DNA of 64,000 bases from Amoebidium appalachense (Eukaryota; Ichthyosporea), in the NCBI GenBank assembly GCA_963693365.1, contig CAVNZM010000004.1:9486001-9550000 (forward strand), given 5' to 3'. This document shows, one piece after another, positions 1-15,719 of the stretch. Below the pieces are notes generated by a model, which saw nothing but the letters and a program-made list of their open reading frames with translations, ran no database searches and was not told the origin of the DNA. The position numbers and the translations under genes were made by a program. Every line of letters starts with the position of its first letter. The stretch's first letter is position 1.

Positions 1-2320
<2,320 letters not shown>

Positions 2321-3055
2321 TTTTGAGCAATTATGTCTGTATGCCGCAAAAGCTATATATTTTTTGAGGAGGGATGATGGATTCAGTGTTGCTAACCTAT
2401 AAAAAGTGGTCTTTTGGTCGAGACTGCATTGCGTGGATGTGTGATGCGGTCCAAATCTTATAAGCATGGACAAATCTGCATGGCCAGAATATGGTGCATA
2501 CACTGCGTGATTACTACTGACCACTCGTCAGCAAGTAGTGTTTTAATGTCGGCGGCTTCCTCGGAGTAAAGAGCTGTGTTTTCGCCCAGGTGTGGATGCC
2601 CTCAAAAAAGATTATGATGTTCCTTACTAGCTGGAGTGAGCTGGGGTGAAGAATATTCCACTGGATTTTTGGGTTGATCACGTGTAGTAATTTATGTGTT
2701 ACTAATATCACAAGTAATTGTTACAACAACAAGAGGAAACTTCGCTTGAAATTGTAATGCATTGAGTTCATGTGTAGGTAACTACACTCGGAACAGAAAC
2801 TTGCCGAAGAAACGTGATTTCTAACGTATTCATCCATGCACTTCAGAACGTGGAGTGCATGCATGTCCCTTTATATACATGTACAGCCATGAAGACTATA
2901 TATGATAACTCTCTCTACTGTTTCTGTGCAACATGTAAGCAAGCTGTGTTTCACCGGTACCAAAGGAAGCTTTCTACAGTTCTGTATTACTGAACTTGAG
3001 TGTTCGAATTCCTGCATGCAGTCAGAGTAGTATACTATAGGAGGCCTTGATGCAG

Positions 3056-5758
<2,703 letters not shown>

Positions 5759-5849
5759 GTATAGTTAAAGCAGATAAAGAAAAATTACGATAGTGCGTTG
5801 AGAAATGTTTAGCACGAGCGGATTTACCACCACGACCTGGGAGTTTTTC

Positions 5850-6310
5850 TCAAAGATAAGAGTGTGAAAACATAAGCTCGAATAACAGCGACAGCTAATT
5901 CTAATCCTGACATAGCAACTTGAAGTTGAAGAGAACTAATACAGAAAAGACACTAGCTAAAAATAATATTTCCCAGCTGCTAACAGTGTTCAAATGAATT
6001 CACTTACGATGGCTAAAAGATGCCCTGCTGAAGTGTTGGCAGCAAGACGAACACCTAATGAGATTGCTCTAGCTGAATAATTTACTAATTCAATTATTAC
6101 TAATAAAGAAGCAAGAGCCATTAAAGCTCCTTGTGACATGAACATGCTTAAGAATTTATTAAAGCTAAAACAACACTAATATGAGCAGTAGCACTAAAAA
6201 CATAAGGAACCATTACAGCTCCTTGTGGCATGAATTCATGTAAGGTAAGGTAACTCCGAATTAAATTTCAAACGATAACGCTAAAGCAATACTAATGTGA
6301 GCAGTAGAAC

Positions 6311-6312
<2 letters not shown>
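5850..6312 (-). pseudogene. atp6: Nuclear copy of mitochondrial ATP synthase subunit a (NUMT), rearranged
   Basis: The minus strand of this AT-richer patch reads as Fo subunit a in pieces. Diagnostic blocks are FMSQGALMALASLLVIIELV followed by SARAISLGVRLAANTSAGHL (the ARxISLGvRLxAN core with the essential Arg), then SWEILFLASVFSVLVLF, and near the end ELAVAVIRAYVFTLL (the C-terminal 'qAYVFtlL' helix). The copy is broken: a TAA follows SFEI, another follows VVLALINS, and the frame shifts between VLVLF and QVAMSG. The stretch around MPQGA and FSATAHIS occurs twice, in the order of a local tandem duplication. Reading frame, decay and location inside an intron all indicate a nuclear insertion of mtDNA, not a working gene. 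A (CTGT)n tract abuts its right end. Confidence 0.8.
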
Positions 6313-6345
<33 letters not shown>

Positions 6346-7040
6346 TTATCTATCTCTCTCCCTCGTCCTCCAGGACCCTTCTCAGCTTCATATCTGATAT
6401 TGAATCCCCCTACTCCTTGCCCCCTTGTTCCTAGCTTCCCTCCCGCTCTCCCCCTCCCTCCCTCCCCCCTCCCCTGCCCTCCCCTCCCCCCCCCCCCCCC
6501 CCCCCCCCCCTCTCCCCCCACCCCCCTGCCGGTGCCTTTTTCTTATCGTCTCCATTGCGCTCCAAATACTCGAGCCCTGGTTCTGCTGACATCTGCAATC
6601 TTTCGGCCCCCTTTCTTTTCCTTCACTCTGTTGTTCTCATTTCTTGCGTTGGAAATCCACATCTTAGCAAAATTTCAGTTGCCCCTACCTTGGCCATTAC
6701 TGTAGGTGTGTTTTTTTAAGTGTTGCCTCACTGGCAGGAAAGTAGGATCCAGAGCCTATGATTACTGTGGGTCACGGGGTACGTTGAGAAAGGGAGAAGT
6801 AGGGCAGGGGTTTGCCATTGTAGCATAGTACGGCTCCCCCCCCCCCCCCCCCCCCTCCCCCCCCCCCCCCCCCCCCCCTCCCCCCCCCCCCCCCCCCCTC
6901 CCCCCCCCCCCCCCCCCCCCCCCCCTTCCCCCCGAAGGGGAAGAAAAAAAAAGAAAAAAAAAAGTGACATATGTTGGGAATATTCACAAGTCCTTCAAAG
7001 CCCTTTCCTGCGCCCCCCCCCCCCCCCCCCCCCCCCCCCG
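6313..7040. repeat. CTGT, C-rich and homopolymer region
   Basis: (CTGT)n to about 6347, C-rich sequence 6430-6530, very long C-runs with single T interruptions 6837-6930 passing into an A-rich tract to 6963, and another C-run 7012-7040. I see no supported gene apart from the possible terminal exon ending at 7117, mentioned with the plus-strand gene. Confidence 0.8.
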
Positions 7041-7117
7041 TTTCTGTTGGAAACTTGGGGTGCGTTGGTACACCCATCCGAAGTCTATTCGAGGAACTTT
7101 TTGAGCGACTGCCATGA

Positions 7118-8112
7118 TAAGGTGCATAACTCTTTTTGCATGCATTTTTTCCAAATATGGTAGTCTTGTCATTCAGTGGCGGTTCCTAATATTAGTAACT
7201 TTAATAGAATAGTAATAACAATAGTAACTCAGTGTGAACATAATGTAGGTACTTAAAAAGTTGCTGTGATGTCCAAACCATTTTTTTTTAGGGGGGCACT
7301 GATGAGGGGAAAAAAACAAAACAAAAGAAAGATAATACCTACACCCGATTCGACCTACTATTTACCACGAGCGATTATGATCACTCCGGGTGCAAGAAGA
7401 ACACTGTAACGTGGTTGCATAAAATCATTTATTTTTTAACACCGTTTTAAAAAAAAACTCGAAAATTTTCATTCCACACCACTGTCCTTTTATGGTAGGT
7501 ACTGGACTAATTGACTAATAGAATACAAAATCCGGCACACTAATAATCACCACATTGGTCATAATATCTATCTCTAGATTTCCTAAGCCTTGCAAACCTT
7601 CGAAATCACAATGCACGTATTCCACCTATTCCAACCCATATTCACATTCAGTCACCAGTTGAGGCGTGTAATGGGCGTTGCAAATTTCTAAAACCGATCA
7701 AACACCTAACGTGGGGAGCAAAATGTTTTCACCATTTTCGATTCATAGATCATACAACCATAAATTGGGCCAATCATCAACTCGCACAGTTAAATAATGC
7801 CAAACCGTGGCATACAAATACCAATGATATTCCATACACCGGCCCTCTAAGCCAATAATATGACGGGTATTTCCTAGAGACTCTGACGAACATTGCCTGC
7901 CAACACAGAAGTGAGCTCTATCTACTAAATGGCCCCAACAGTCAATACAATTCAGATATTGGCATAGCAAAAGCAATCCCCCCCCCCCCCCCCCCCACCA
8001 CCACCAAACACACACACACACCGCACGCACGCACGCGCGCGCGCGCGCACACACACACACACACACACATGTACACACACACACTGCCACCTGCACAAAG
8101 AAAGCCAACCCG

Positions 8113-8155
<43 letters not shown>

Positions 8156-8178
8156 CCACCTCTTACACGACAAAATCC
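7118..8178. other. Intergenic region 3' of the docking-protein gene
   Basis: No coding signal, RNA gene or mobile element recognised in 7118-7975. From 7979 there are C-runs, a (CA)n/(CG)n purine-pyrimidine alternating tract (about 8006-8070) and a C-run of about 40 bases at 8113-8154. These lie just beyond the stop codon of the minus-strand docking protein, in its 3' flank. Confidence 0.6.
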
Positions 8179-9940
8179 CTACTTCCTAACCAAGCTTCCC
8201 TTCTTAGACAAAGACGACATTTTCCTTCTCATTCTCACCGATGTCCCAAACATGGAATCCACGGAATCCAGCGTACCCGTCGACCCATTAACCCCTTCAC
8301 CGCTCGTCCCCATACCCCCTCCGCCCATCGCCATCCCATCCAACTTACTCGTGTCAACGTACCCATCCGCGTCAAACGTACATTGCGGACCCTGCATTTT
8401 TCCCTCCCTTCCCTGGCTTCCCTGGCTTCCTTGGCCCAGGGAGTGGCTCCTACTCGGTATTTCCAAGCTCAAATTCCGGAAATTGTTCAAATTGTCGTAA
8501 ATATCCACCTCATGCTCATCTCCGAGCGTAGGGAGTGAAGGTGCAGGAGACATGCCGCGCAACCCAGTCACCGCGGCTTCACTATTGCTCCTTCCATTCC
8601 TAACCCCCACCACCGGCGACCGTGACACATCGCACCCAACAGACATGGCGCGGGGTCGCTCGCCTCCCCAGTTCGTCCCCAATGGCATTGTCGTTTCGCT
8701 CCTACTCCTAGGCATAGTGGATGGGCGGTATACCCCATCAACACTCAGGCCTTGCGCGGCCTGCGGAGTGGGAGGTTGCGGACGCTGGGCATAACCCCCC
8801 AAGCTCGTGATCGAGTTTGAGCGAGAGGGGTGGGAGGACGCGGGCGTGGAGGGCGGCGTGACGCGAATTCCCGCATTTCCCGCGCTTCCCGCGCCTCCTG
8901 ATTGGTAGGATTCAGCCAATGGCTGCATGAGTTGCATCGTCGAGGAATGCGGGGTGACCGTGGGCGTTCCGGTAGGCGTGGGGACAGGGAGGGGTCGAGT
9001 CAGTGAATTTGAGCGCGAATGGAGGGGGGTTCTTGAAGAGCTGGGAGGAGAGAAGGGGCGATCGGTAGTGTGCGTGTTTACGTTTGCGTTGGCGCCATGT
9101 GTGGGCGTAGTGGTGAGGGTGGGTGTGGGTGTGGGTGTGCGCGGAGGAGGGACGGGAGGGTTTAGGGCGGCGGTGGCGTCGTGAATATTCGCGTAGTCGG
9201 TGGATGGGGGGGAAGAAGAGATAGAAAGCCTCATTTTTCTCTGCATCCGCAAGGACCCCCGGTCGAAAAGCGGAGGTGGAATGGGACGGCCGGGGGGATT
9301 TGTGGTCGGCTTTTTCACCATATCCAAACTTTCGTAAATGTGTTCACCGTCATCCTCCTCTTCTTCCACCTGCAGGGGGGTTTTTTGCGCGGAATTTTGC
9401 GGTGCCTGTGCGGCGGCCACATGGCCGGAAGGAGAGGCAGACCCGGAAAAAACGTCATAAGGGCTCTCGCTTGAAATTTGGGATTTTGTGTTTGCGTTTT
9501 CAGGGTTCGAAAAGGGGTGTAGGGTATCGTAACCAAGCCCTGCCCCCCATCCGACAGGACGGTTTTGCTCATAAATAGTCATGGGAGGTTGGGTGAGGCC
9601 CCCTAGAGAGGAAGATGAAGTCGAGGGGGGTCTATTCGCATATGTTGTGTTGTACGTGCGTGCCGGAACAGGAGGGGGTTTTTTCAAGTTCGGGTTTGCA
9701 AATTCACCGGGTGTGGGTGTGTTGTTGCAGTGTGATTGGTTGGCGAAGTTTTCGTACACTGACTCCGTGTCGTGCTCCGGCGTAGTGTGTGTGTGGGGTT
9801 GTACGGTAGCCATGTTTGAGTATACACTCTCCTCTTCAACGTGCGGTGGTGGAACAGGGGAGGTGGACCGTGGCGCGGTGGCCGAAGTGAAATCCATGGG
9901 GGAGTCTGCGCGCGGAGAGCGGGGCCAGGGGGAGGGGGGG

Positions 9941-9971
<31 letters not shown>

Positions 9972-10199
9972 AGGATGGTATGTGTGAGTGTATGTGTGTG
10001 TGTGTGGGAGAGAGAGAGGGGGGGGGGGGTGCGGGGGAGGTGGGAGGTATAATATGTTAGAATTTGCATAAATAATGCAAAGGCTTGTTAGTACTATGCA
10101 CACGGTATGGGGAGAAGTGGAACGCCGAGGGGTAAAAGGCGGTGTATGTACAAATAAGTCACAGGGAGATGGGTGGGTGGTTGGGGAGAAGGGGGAGGG

Positions 10200-10242
<43 letters not shown>

Positions 10243-10764
10243 TGAATGGGTCATTAAGTACGAAGTACACAAGAACAACGGATAACACGATGCAGGGGGG
10301 CGGGGGAGTTGTGTGATTGATGGGCAACACACGCAAGGGGATTGTGAGCGGAGGTCAGGAGAACATAAAGTGATGACCCCCCCCCTCCCCCCCCCCCCCC
10401 CCCCCCCCCCCCGCCCCTTCCCTCCCCACCCTCCACCCCCCCACACACACCTCTTTCACAGAATCTGCCAAATGCTCCTTTTCTCTTCCCCTGCACCAAT
10501 CGCCCACAGCCCCCGACCCTTCCCCATATATTTTTCATTTTCAGCCTAAACCTGCGGGCATGTGCTTTCGATCCCCCCCTCCCCCCCCTCCCCCCACTTT
10601 CCCTCCGCCCACCCTCCTCCTCCTTCCCTCCCTCCGGGGTCGGCCCTCCCGTCCCACTCCCGTCCTGCTCCCCCCCATACTCCCAGACACACACGCGCGC
10701 GCGCGCGCGCGCATGCAAGCACGTGCACACATGCACGCGCACATGTGTGCACGCGCACGCGCAT

Positions 10765-10809
<45 letters not shown>

Positions 10810-11812
10810 CGTGCACATCTGAATGAGTTTGTGCTTAATGGTAGTGGTAGTAATGTGTTTGTATGTGTGGATTTTTTATTCTATTTTTTATTTTATTTTT
10901 TTTTTTGGGGGGGGGGGGAAGGGGGGGTATCCAGGGCGTGCTTTCATGTTTTTACACACGTGGATAATATCTTGTGTTTGGTTGTGTGGTTGTGCGTGTG
11001 TGTCGTTGCGTCTGTGTGTGCAGGCCGTACTGACAACCCGGTGCACAACAAAGTGCGAACTTGTTCACTTGCACAGTGATGGACCTCCCTGCCAACCCTG
11101 GATATCCCATCGCCCGCCCCCACTCCCTTCCGACCCCCCCCCCCCCCCCCCCCCCCCGGGGGGGGGGCTCCCGGCACTCTTTCCCCGTCACCCCTCCATC
11201 CCCCTCTCCCGTCCGCCAAAAACTAACCAATGACACACATGTGTGCACACACGCACCACTTAAACCACGCCTCCCCTTTACCATCACACATGAAAAAGAA
11301 GATTTTTACACACTGCCTGTCCTCGACCCCAACACAAACTAAAAAAAACCTTTTCATGGTGTTCAAAGCCATTTACGAATAGCAAGTAGACACTCACCGG
11401 CTTGTTTCTGCCTGTTCGGAACCCCGGGCTTCAACGCACCCAAGAGCTGTTCCATCAAATTTGGTGGTAATTCGGTACCACCAGCTAAAATGTGCCTCTG
11501 CAAGTCGTACTTTAATGATGAGAGCACCTCCTGTTGTCTCCTTACAGCCAAATCGTTTTCTGCCGAGCGTGGTAACGAGAGAATTTCCGATAGGGTGGTC
11601 GTCGCTTCTTGAACTTTCTGCGTGAGAGCGGCCAGCTGCACTACCCAATCGTTTCCAGAATGAATGTGTACAGCGCAATGAGAGATGTGTGTTGCATCAC
11701 CCCCGTTTCTGAGTGTGAGTTTGTGTGTTGCAGGTTGTGGGGATTCTTTCAGGCTCTCTGATGGAAACCCAGGGGGAAGAACACACTCGATATAACCTTC
11801 TGATTCTGTCAT
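8179..11812 (-). CDS. Gab/IRS/Dok-like phosphotyrosine docking protein, 713 aa
   Basis: Two exons, 11812-11398 and 9905-8179. The donor (GCCG|GTGAGTG) and acceptor (GCGCAG) match in phase 1 and the joined frame is open to the stop. Residues 1-138 form an Ala/Leu/Gln-rich helical region (QLAALTQKVQEATTTLSEIL) of no family I recognise. Residues 140-713 are disordered, rich in Ser, Pro and Thr. Tyr sites suited to SH2 binding include VYSN (Y167), VYEN (Y189), TYAN (Y227), SPYDVF (Y288), HIYESL (Y329), DYANI (Y376), DIYDNL (Y608) and GYVDT (Y654); five are Tyr-x-Asn, the Grb2-type pattern. SH3 ligand motifs are KPPPVPAR (214-221) and PPVPPPR (388-394). Five RSxS motifs (e.g. SRSNSLT) suit basophilic kinases or 14-3-3. 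Likely role: membrane-proximal assembly of SH2/SH3 signalling complexes after tyrosine phosphorylation. No PH or PTB domain is visible, so membrane recruitment is unexplained. Confidence 0.72.
9930..11160. repeat. G-runs, C-runs and (ACGC)n/(CG)n tracts in the docking-protein intron
   Basis: G-runs at 9934-9971 and 10201-10241, C-runs at 10378-10412 and 11132-11157, T-run into G-run at 10893-10927, and an alternating CG/CA segment at 10688-10812 ending in (ACGC)n. On the coding strand the run next to the acceptor is C-rich and probably serves as the polypyrimidine tract. Confidence 0.85.
10236..10295 (-). repeat. Member of C-tailed dispersed short repeat family
   Basis: On the minus strand it reads CTGCATCGTGTTATCCGTTG, then TGTACTTCGTAC, then CATTCAAACCCCC running into a long C tract. 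The same series of blocks ends the copies near 44.2, 46.0, 46.5, 50.0 and 61.1 kb. Confidence 0.6.
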
Positions 11813-14130
11813 GGTGATGGTGCCTGTTTGGTGACAGAGTCATACACGTGTGTGCACGAAGTTTACTATTGTGCTTGCGTATACCGATGTGTCCTCACCG
11901 ATGCGTGTGTGTGTGCAAACATATGTCCTGTTCACTATGATGTGCGCCTGTTTAGGTGGTATCTGTAAATTCTTTTACCACCTTGCCTTTTGATTTCCAC
12001 ACCTGTAAGTGCTACATGGCCTGGATGCAGAGGAAATATCAAGTTGTAAGACCTGCGAAGAACACGAGAAAGTTGTTTTAGTGTTGATAGCGGAAGCGAA
12101 TTTGATCTGTTCAGCTCCGGTAACTGACTTTGTGCTGCAAAAAGGCAGTGACTATATAACAAACATTACATTACTTCGAAAGCTAACGCAACGATTGAGT
12201 GGATTGAACGAATGAATGTGGACTGATCATGCAACTAACAGGAAGGAAAGCAAAACTTTTCTGAACGTGTGCATGCGGAGGTGGGGAGCCCAGATGGCAA
12301 CTATCAGCCCACACATCAGCATTCTATCGAGGGAGCCAGCCCACTGTGACTCTGAGTCAATAGAAATGTCTTATTGCCAGATCTAAACCGTAGTTAGATC
12401 TACAAAGAATACAGTGCATGATTTTGGACCAGTGGTTAGTAGCTTATTAGAGAGCCGGCTTGCAGAGCAGGTTTCTATTAGCTTGTGATGTCTATTAGTG
12501 CTTGTTATCAACAATATTTTGTAATATTGTATTAAAAGAACTATATTTTATCACAAAATTATATTTGCCTCATAGTATATTCGTTTCCAACCATTTGGAG
12601 TCGGACAGTTGATCGGGCTGGGCTGGTCACTTTAAGTCACTACACAAGCATCCAATAGCCTTTTAGATGAACAATTGCAGTCTATTGGTCTAAACGGTAT
12701 CATCCAGCGAGTCGGAAGGGTTCGTTTTCTTGTTTTGCCGGCCATCCCCTGCCATCGTTAGTGAAAGTTGGCAAAGCGTTTGAGTGGCTTCTCAAGTTCT
12801 CTGTCAAGTAGGTTAACCGTGGCACTGAGTGTGGGCCCCGGGTGTTCTGTCACAGCAGGTAACAGTAACAGAGAATGGACCCCTACATGCATCCCTCCCC
12901 TCGGGGAGTCAAGACTGTAAAACCAATTGCACCACACGGCAATTGTTGAGGTTGAGGCTAGTACTAGTAGTAGGCTGAGCAAATGTGGAATAAAAGGTAT
13001 ATAGGCTACAAGTATAATAATGCAGTCCCGGGGATAGTACGAGTTCCTAGGGACAGGTGCTTTTAGCGCTGCCGGATTATTCAAGCCGTGACGCACGAAG
13101 TGCACAACCTGACATATACCCACGCATACATGCGCGCTCGAAATCACACATGCGCACACGCACACAAACACACAAACACAAAACAGAAACACACCCAGCC
13201 AGTCACCCCCACGCACACAAACATTGGATAACAAGTCACACAATACACAAACAAATAGCAAGGAGACACGGTGTCACGCACACACACATGCCTGTAACAC
13301 ACACGTGCACGCGTACTCTGACATACAACCACCCACACACGCACGCAAAAGAAAGAACACGCGTGGCATGCACACACGCACACGTACACAAACACGTTTC
13401 GCGTGGCCACAAGCTGCAAAACACACGTGTATACAGGGTCGCATCTACTCCGTGATACACACAACGTACGATCGTGAACTTGAAAGAGACGAATTCTGAG
13501 ACTTCAGTCAAGGAATGCCTCGAGCTTGCGCTCAGAGAAAACTAGTTGTGTTTCGAGCGGGAATAATTACCATGAAAACACCTGTTCGTCTATGCTAAGC
13601 ATGCGGCAGGTGTGCTATATTCATCCTTTTTTTATTGTTTTATAAAAACTTTATTGCTTCGAAGTTGTGTGCGAGTATACTGATCTAATATAGGACAGGT
13701 GAGCACAGAACCGTGACCTTGTGTGTTTATATTTATTGTGGTGAGACCTGTGTGCACGTGGACCGTGTGTACAAGTTGTATGTGCCAGTTTGTGCACGTG
13801 GGTGTTCGAGACGGTATGCTTGACGTTATGCGTATGTATTAATGGGGGTTTCTTTTAGGCTGATTAGTTTCCCACATTCCAGCACATCAGGGTCAAGCCA
13901 TTTACTCAGCGTATAAATCAGGATATGAACTTCAATATTCTTCCTAACTTTTTATTATTATTCTTCCCTTCTTTATTTTTTCTCTGTTCTTTTTCTTTAT
14001 TATTTATTATGGTGCATCTGTACCTTGCTGCCGGCAAAACGATGGTGCGCAGCTGATGCGCAGCTCGCCAATCATATAGCTAGAATCCCCCCTGACCCGG
14101 CCCGGCCCGAAAGCCTAAAAACCCCCCCTT
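11813..14130. other. Intergenic region between docking protein and choloylglycine-hydrolase-family gene
   Basis: No gene recognised. The only structure is scattered CA-rich sequence at about 13140-13400 and an AT-rich stretch near 13940-14010. The docking-protein promoter should lie just above 11812, but no TATA or other element stands out. Confidence 0.5.
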
Positions 14131-14139
14131 AATTAAAAA

Positions 14140-14168
14140 AATGAGTGTGTGTGTGTGTGCGTCCACAG

Positions 14169-14214
<46 letters not shown>

Positions 14215-14219
14215 CGCCC
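14140..14219. repeat. (GT)n/(CG)n microsatellite
   Basis: Two GT tracts (about 14142-14160 and 14172-14206) ending in a short CG tract, in the 3' flank of the downstream minus-strand gene. Confidence 0.85.
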
Positions 14220-14576
14220 GCCTATGAACGCGGGGCACACCACGCACGAGGGAGGGAGGAGGGGGAGGGGGAGGGAGGCATGGCAGTCACGGGTACCCTG
14301 ACAGCTAGTGTACAAGCTGAATCACGGTGTGGCATATCATATCATGATTCAAGTTTATTCAAATGAATATATGGTAGCCGGTTAACACACAGCGATTGAC
14401 ACTATTACTAGACTAAAAGCTCACCGCAACGGTTCTGAACCAACCAATTTCTGTCAGCACGTAAGGCTCCAAGATAACCACACTATGTAGCCCCTGCTCT
14501 TATATATGTTCTGCGTTTTCCTTACAGAAGGGTGTGTATATATATACGCCTGAACTTTGAAGTCTGGTTTCCGAAC

Positions 14577-15719
14577 CTATAGTTTCAGATCACGGAATTT
14601 TCCAGTCACGTTTGGTGCCGCCATGTCACTATACATGTTGTATATTCTCTCCGTTGCCCCTTCGGTAAAGTTCAACGCTTTCATGTCGATGTACTGCCAC
14701 ACAAAGTTATTGTAGCTTCGAAGGTACACGTTCATGTTGACCAGGTCATAAATAAGAGACCAGAGAGAGGAATCACCCTCATACTTATACACCCACTCCC
14801 CGTTTGCGTTCTTGGTAGGTGCAGGGGTGGCAGTTCCGTTCACCATCTCGCCGATGTTCATCAGATGGGACATGAGGTTAACGCCTTTTTCCGCGGTAGG
14901 AATGAGGTTCTTGTTCTGCGCGAAATGGAGGAAGACAGCCAGGCGTACAAATCGGGACCCCGCCTGCCCGTTGCCTGGAAGACCCACCATGGACCCCCAG
15001 TTTCCGAACGGTTCGAATACAGCCCCCCCGTAATTTACAGGCTCGGGATTGACGGGGAACATGTTGGGCGCAATGGTGCCAAGGTTAGTCATGTGCCAGT
15101 CGTAGGTGGGTGAGTTGGTCATGACGCCAACAAAATTCCTGAAAATGGTCAGTTTACCCCCGTCCGTGTACTCAATTACTATTCCCTCTCCGCTCTTGTC
15201 CGTGACCGCGTGGTGCAGGGGAACCATGCCAAGGCGTGGGATGGTAAGACCCTCCACAATCATCTTTGGAAGTGTCTCGTTCACTTGGGCCACCGTTGCG
15301 TGGTTAGCAAGGATCCAGTCGCACAGGTACGTCTGTGTGAGGGTGATGTTCTTCTGCTCATCCGTCCCGTTTTGAAACGACGCAAACCCCGTGAAGTAAA
15401 GGGCAGAACACTGCAGACCCTCCGTGTTCACCCCGTCAATGCATGCGTCCATGTGGAGCCCCTCCGCCCCCAGGTAGCCGTACTTGATGGTCCATTTTGC
15501 ACCGGGTGTTCTGTTTGCTCGTGGGGACTCAAAGACCTTCCCCTTAGGGTGGGTGCGTAGGTTGAAAGGAAATTCTGACTGGGGCAGAGCGAACTGCATG
15601 TCTCTTCCTACGACGGCCGTCCCATCTCCTGCCACCGTTGAGAAGTGGTTACAGGCATCCACGCGGAGATTCTGCGCCCCAGCGAGAAGGACAGCGAACA
15701 GAGTGCTCATTTGTTTCAT
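14577..15719 (-). CDS. Secreted choloylglycine hydrolase / penicillin V acylase family amidase, intronless, 380 aa
   Basis: A single open frame. Residues 1-22 are a signal peptide (MKQMSTLFAVLLAG...VDA); its cleavage exposes Cys23 of CNHFST, which matches the N-terminal nucleophile of this Ntn-hydrolase family. Other family signatures follow in order: GRDMQF (Arg39, Asp40), YGYLGAEGLHMDACIDGVN (about 80-98), TNSPTYDWHMTNL (Asn202 block) and GSRFVR (Arg256 block). Together they give the usual Cys-Arg-Asp-Asn-Arg set, so the enzyme is probably active on a linear amide such as an N-acyl amino acid, N-acyl homoserine lactone or conjugated bile-acid-like substrate; which one cannot be told. There are several N-glycosylation sites. 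In bacteria the nucleophile often follows Met directly or a signal peptide, as here. The lack of introns, when nearly every neighbour has them, suggests transfer from bacteria or a retrocopy. An AATAAA lies about 220 bp past the stop. Confidence 0.85.
   Translation of the reverse strand: MKQMSTLFAVLLAGAQNLRVDACNHFSTVAGDGTAVVGRDMQFALPQSEFPFNLRTHPKGKVFESPRANRTPGAKWTIKYGYLGAEGLHMDACIDGVNTEGLQCSALYFTGFASFQNGTDEQKNITLTQTYLCDWILANHATVAQVNETLPKMIVEGLTIPRLGMVPLHHAVTDKSGEGIVIEYTDGGKLTIFRNFVGVMTNSPTYDWHMTNLGTIAPNMFPVNPEPVNYGGAVFEPFGNWGSMVGLPGNGQAGSRFVRLAVFLHFAQNKNLIPTAEKGVNLMSHLMNIGEMVNGTATPAPTKNANGEWVYKYEGDSSLWSLIYDLVNMNVYLRSYNNFVWQYIDMKALNFTEGATERIYNMYSDMAAPNVTGKFRDLKL

Noticed and set aside
5850-6312. 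A functional nuclear atp6
   Set aside because: In-frame stops, a frameshift, a partial internal duplication and no targeting sequence make it a nuclear pseudogene of mtDNA.
8552-9578. Plus-strand open frames opposite the docking protein
   Set aside because: Codon-position shadows of the long minus-strand exon. They have Gly/Arg/Val-rich composition with no recognisable blocks.
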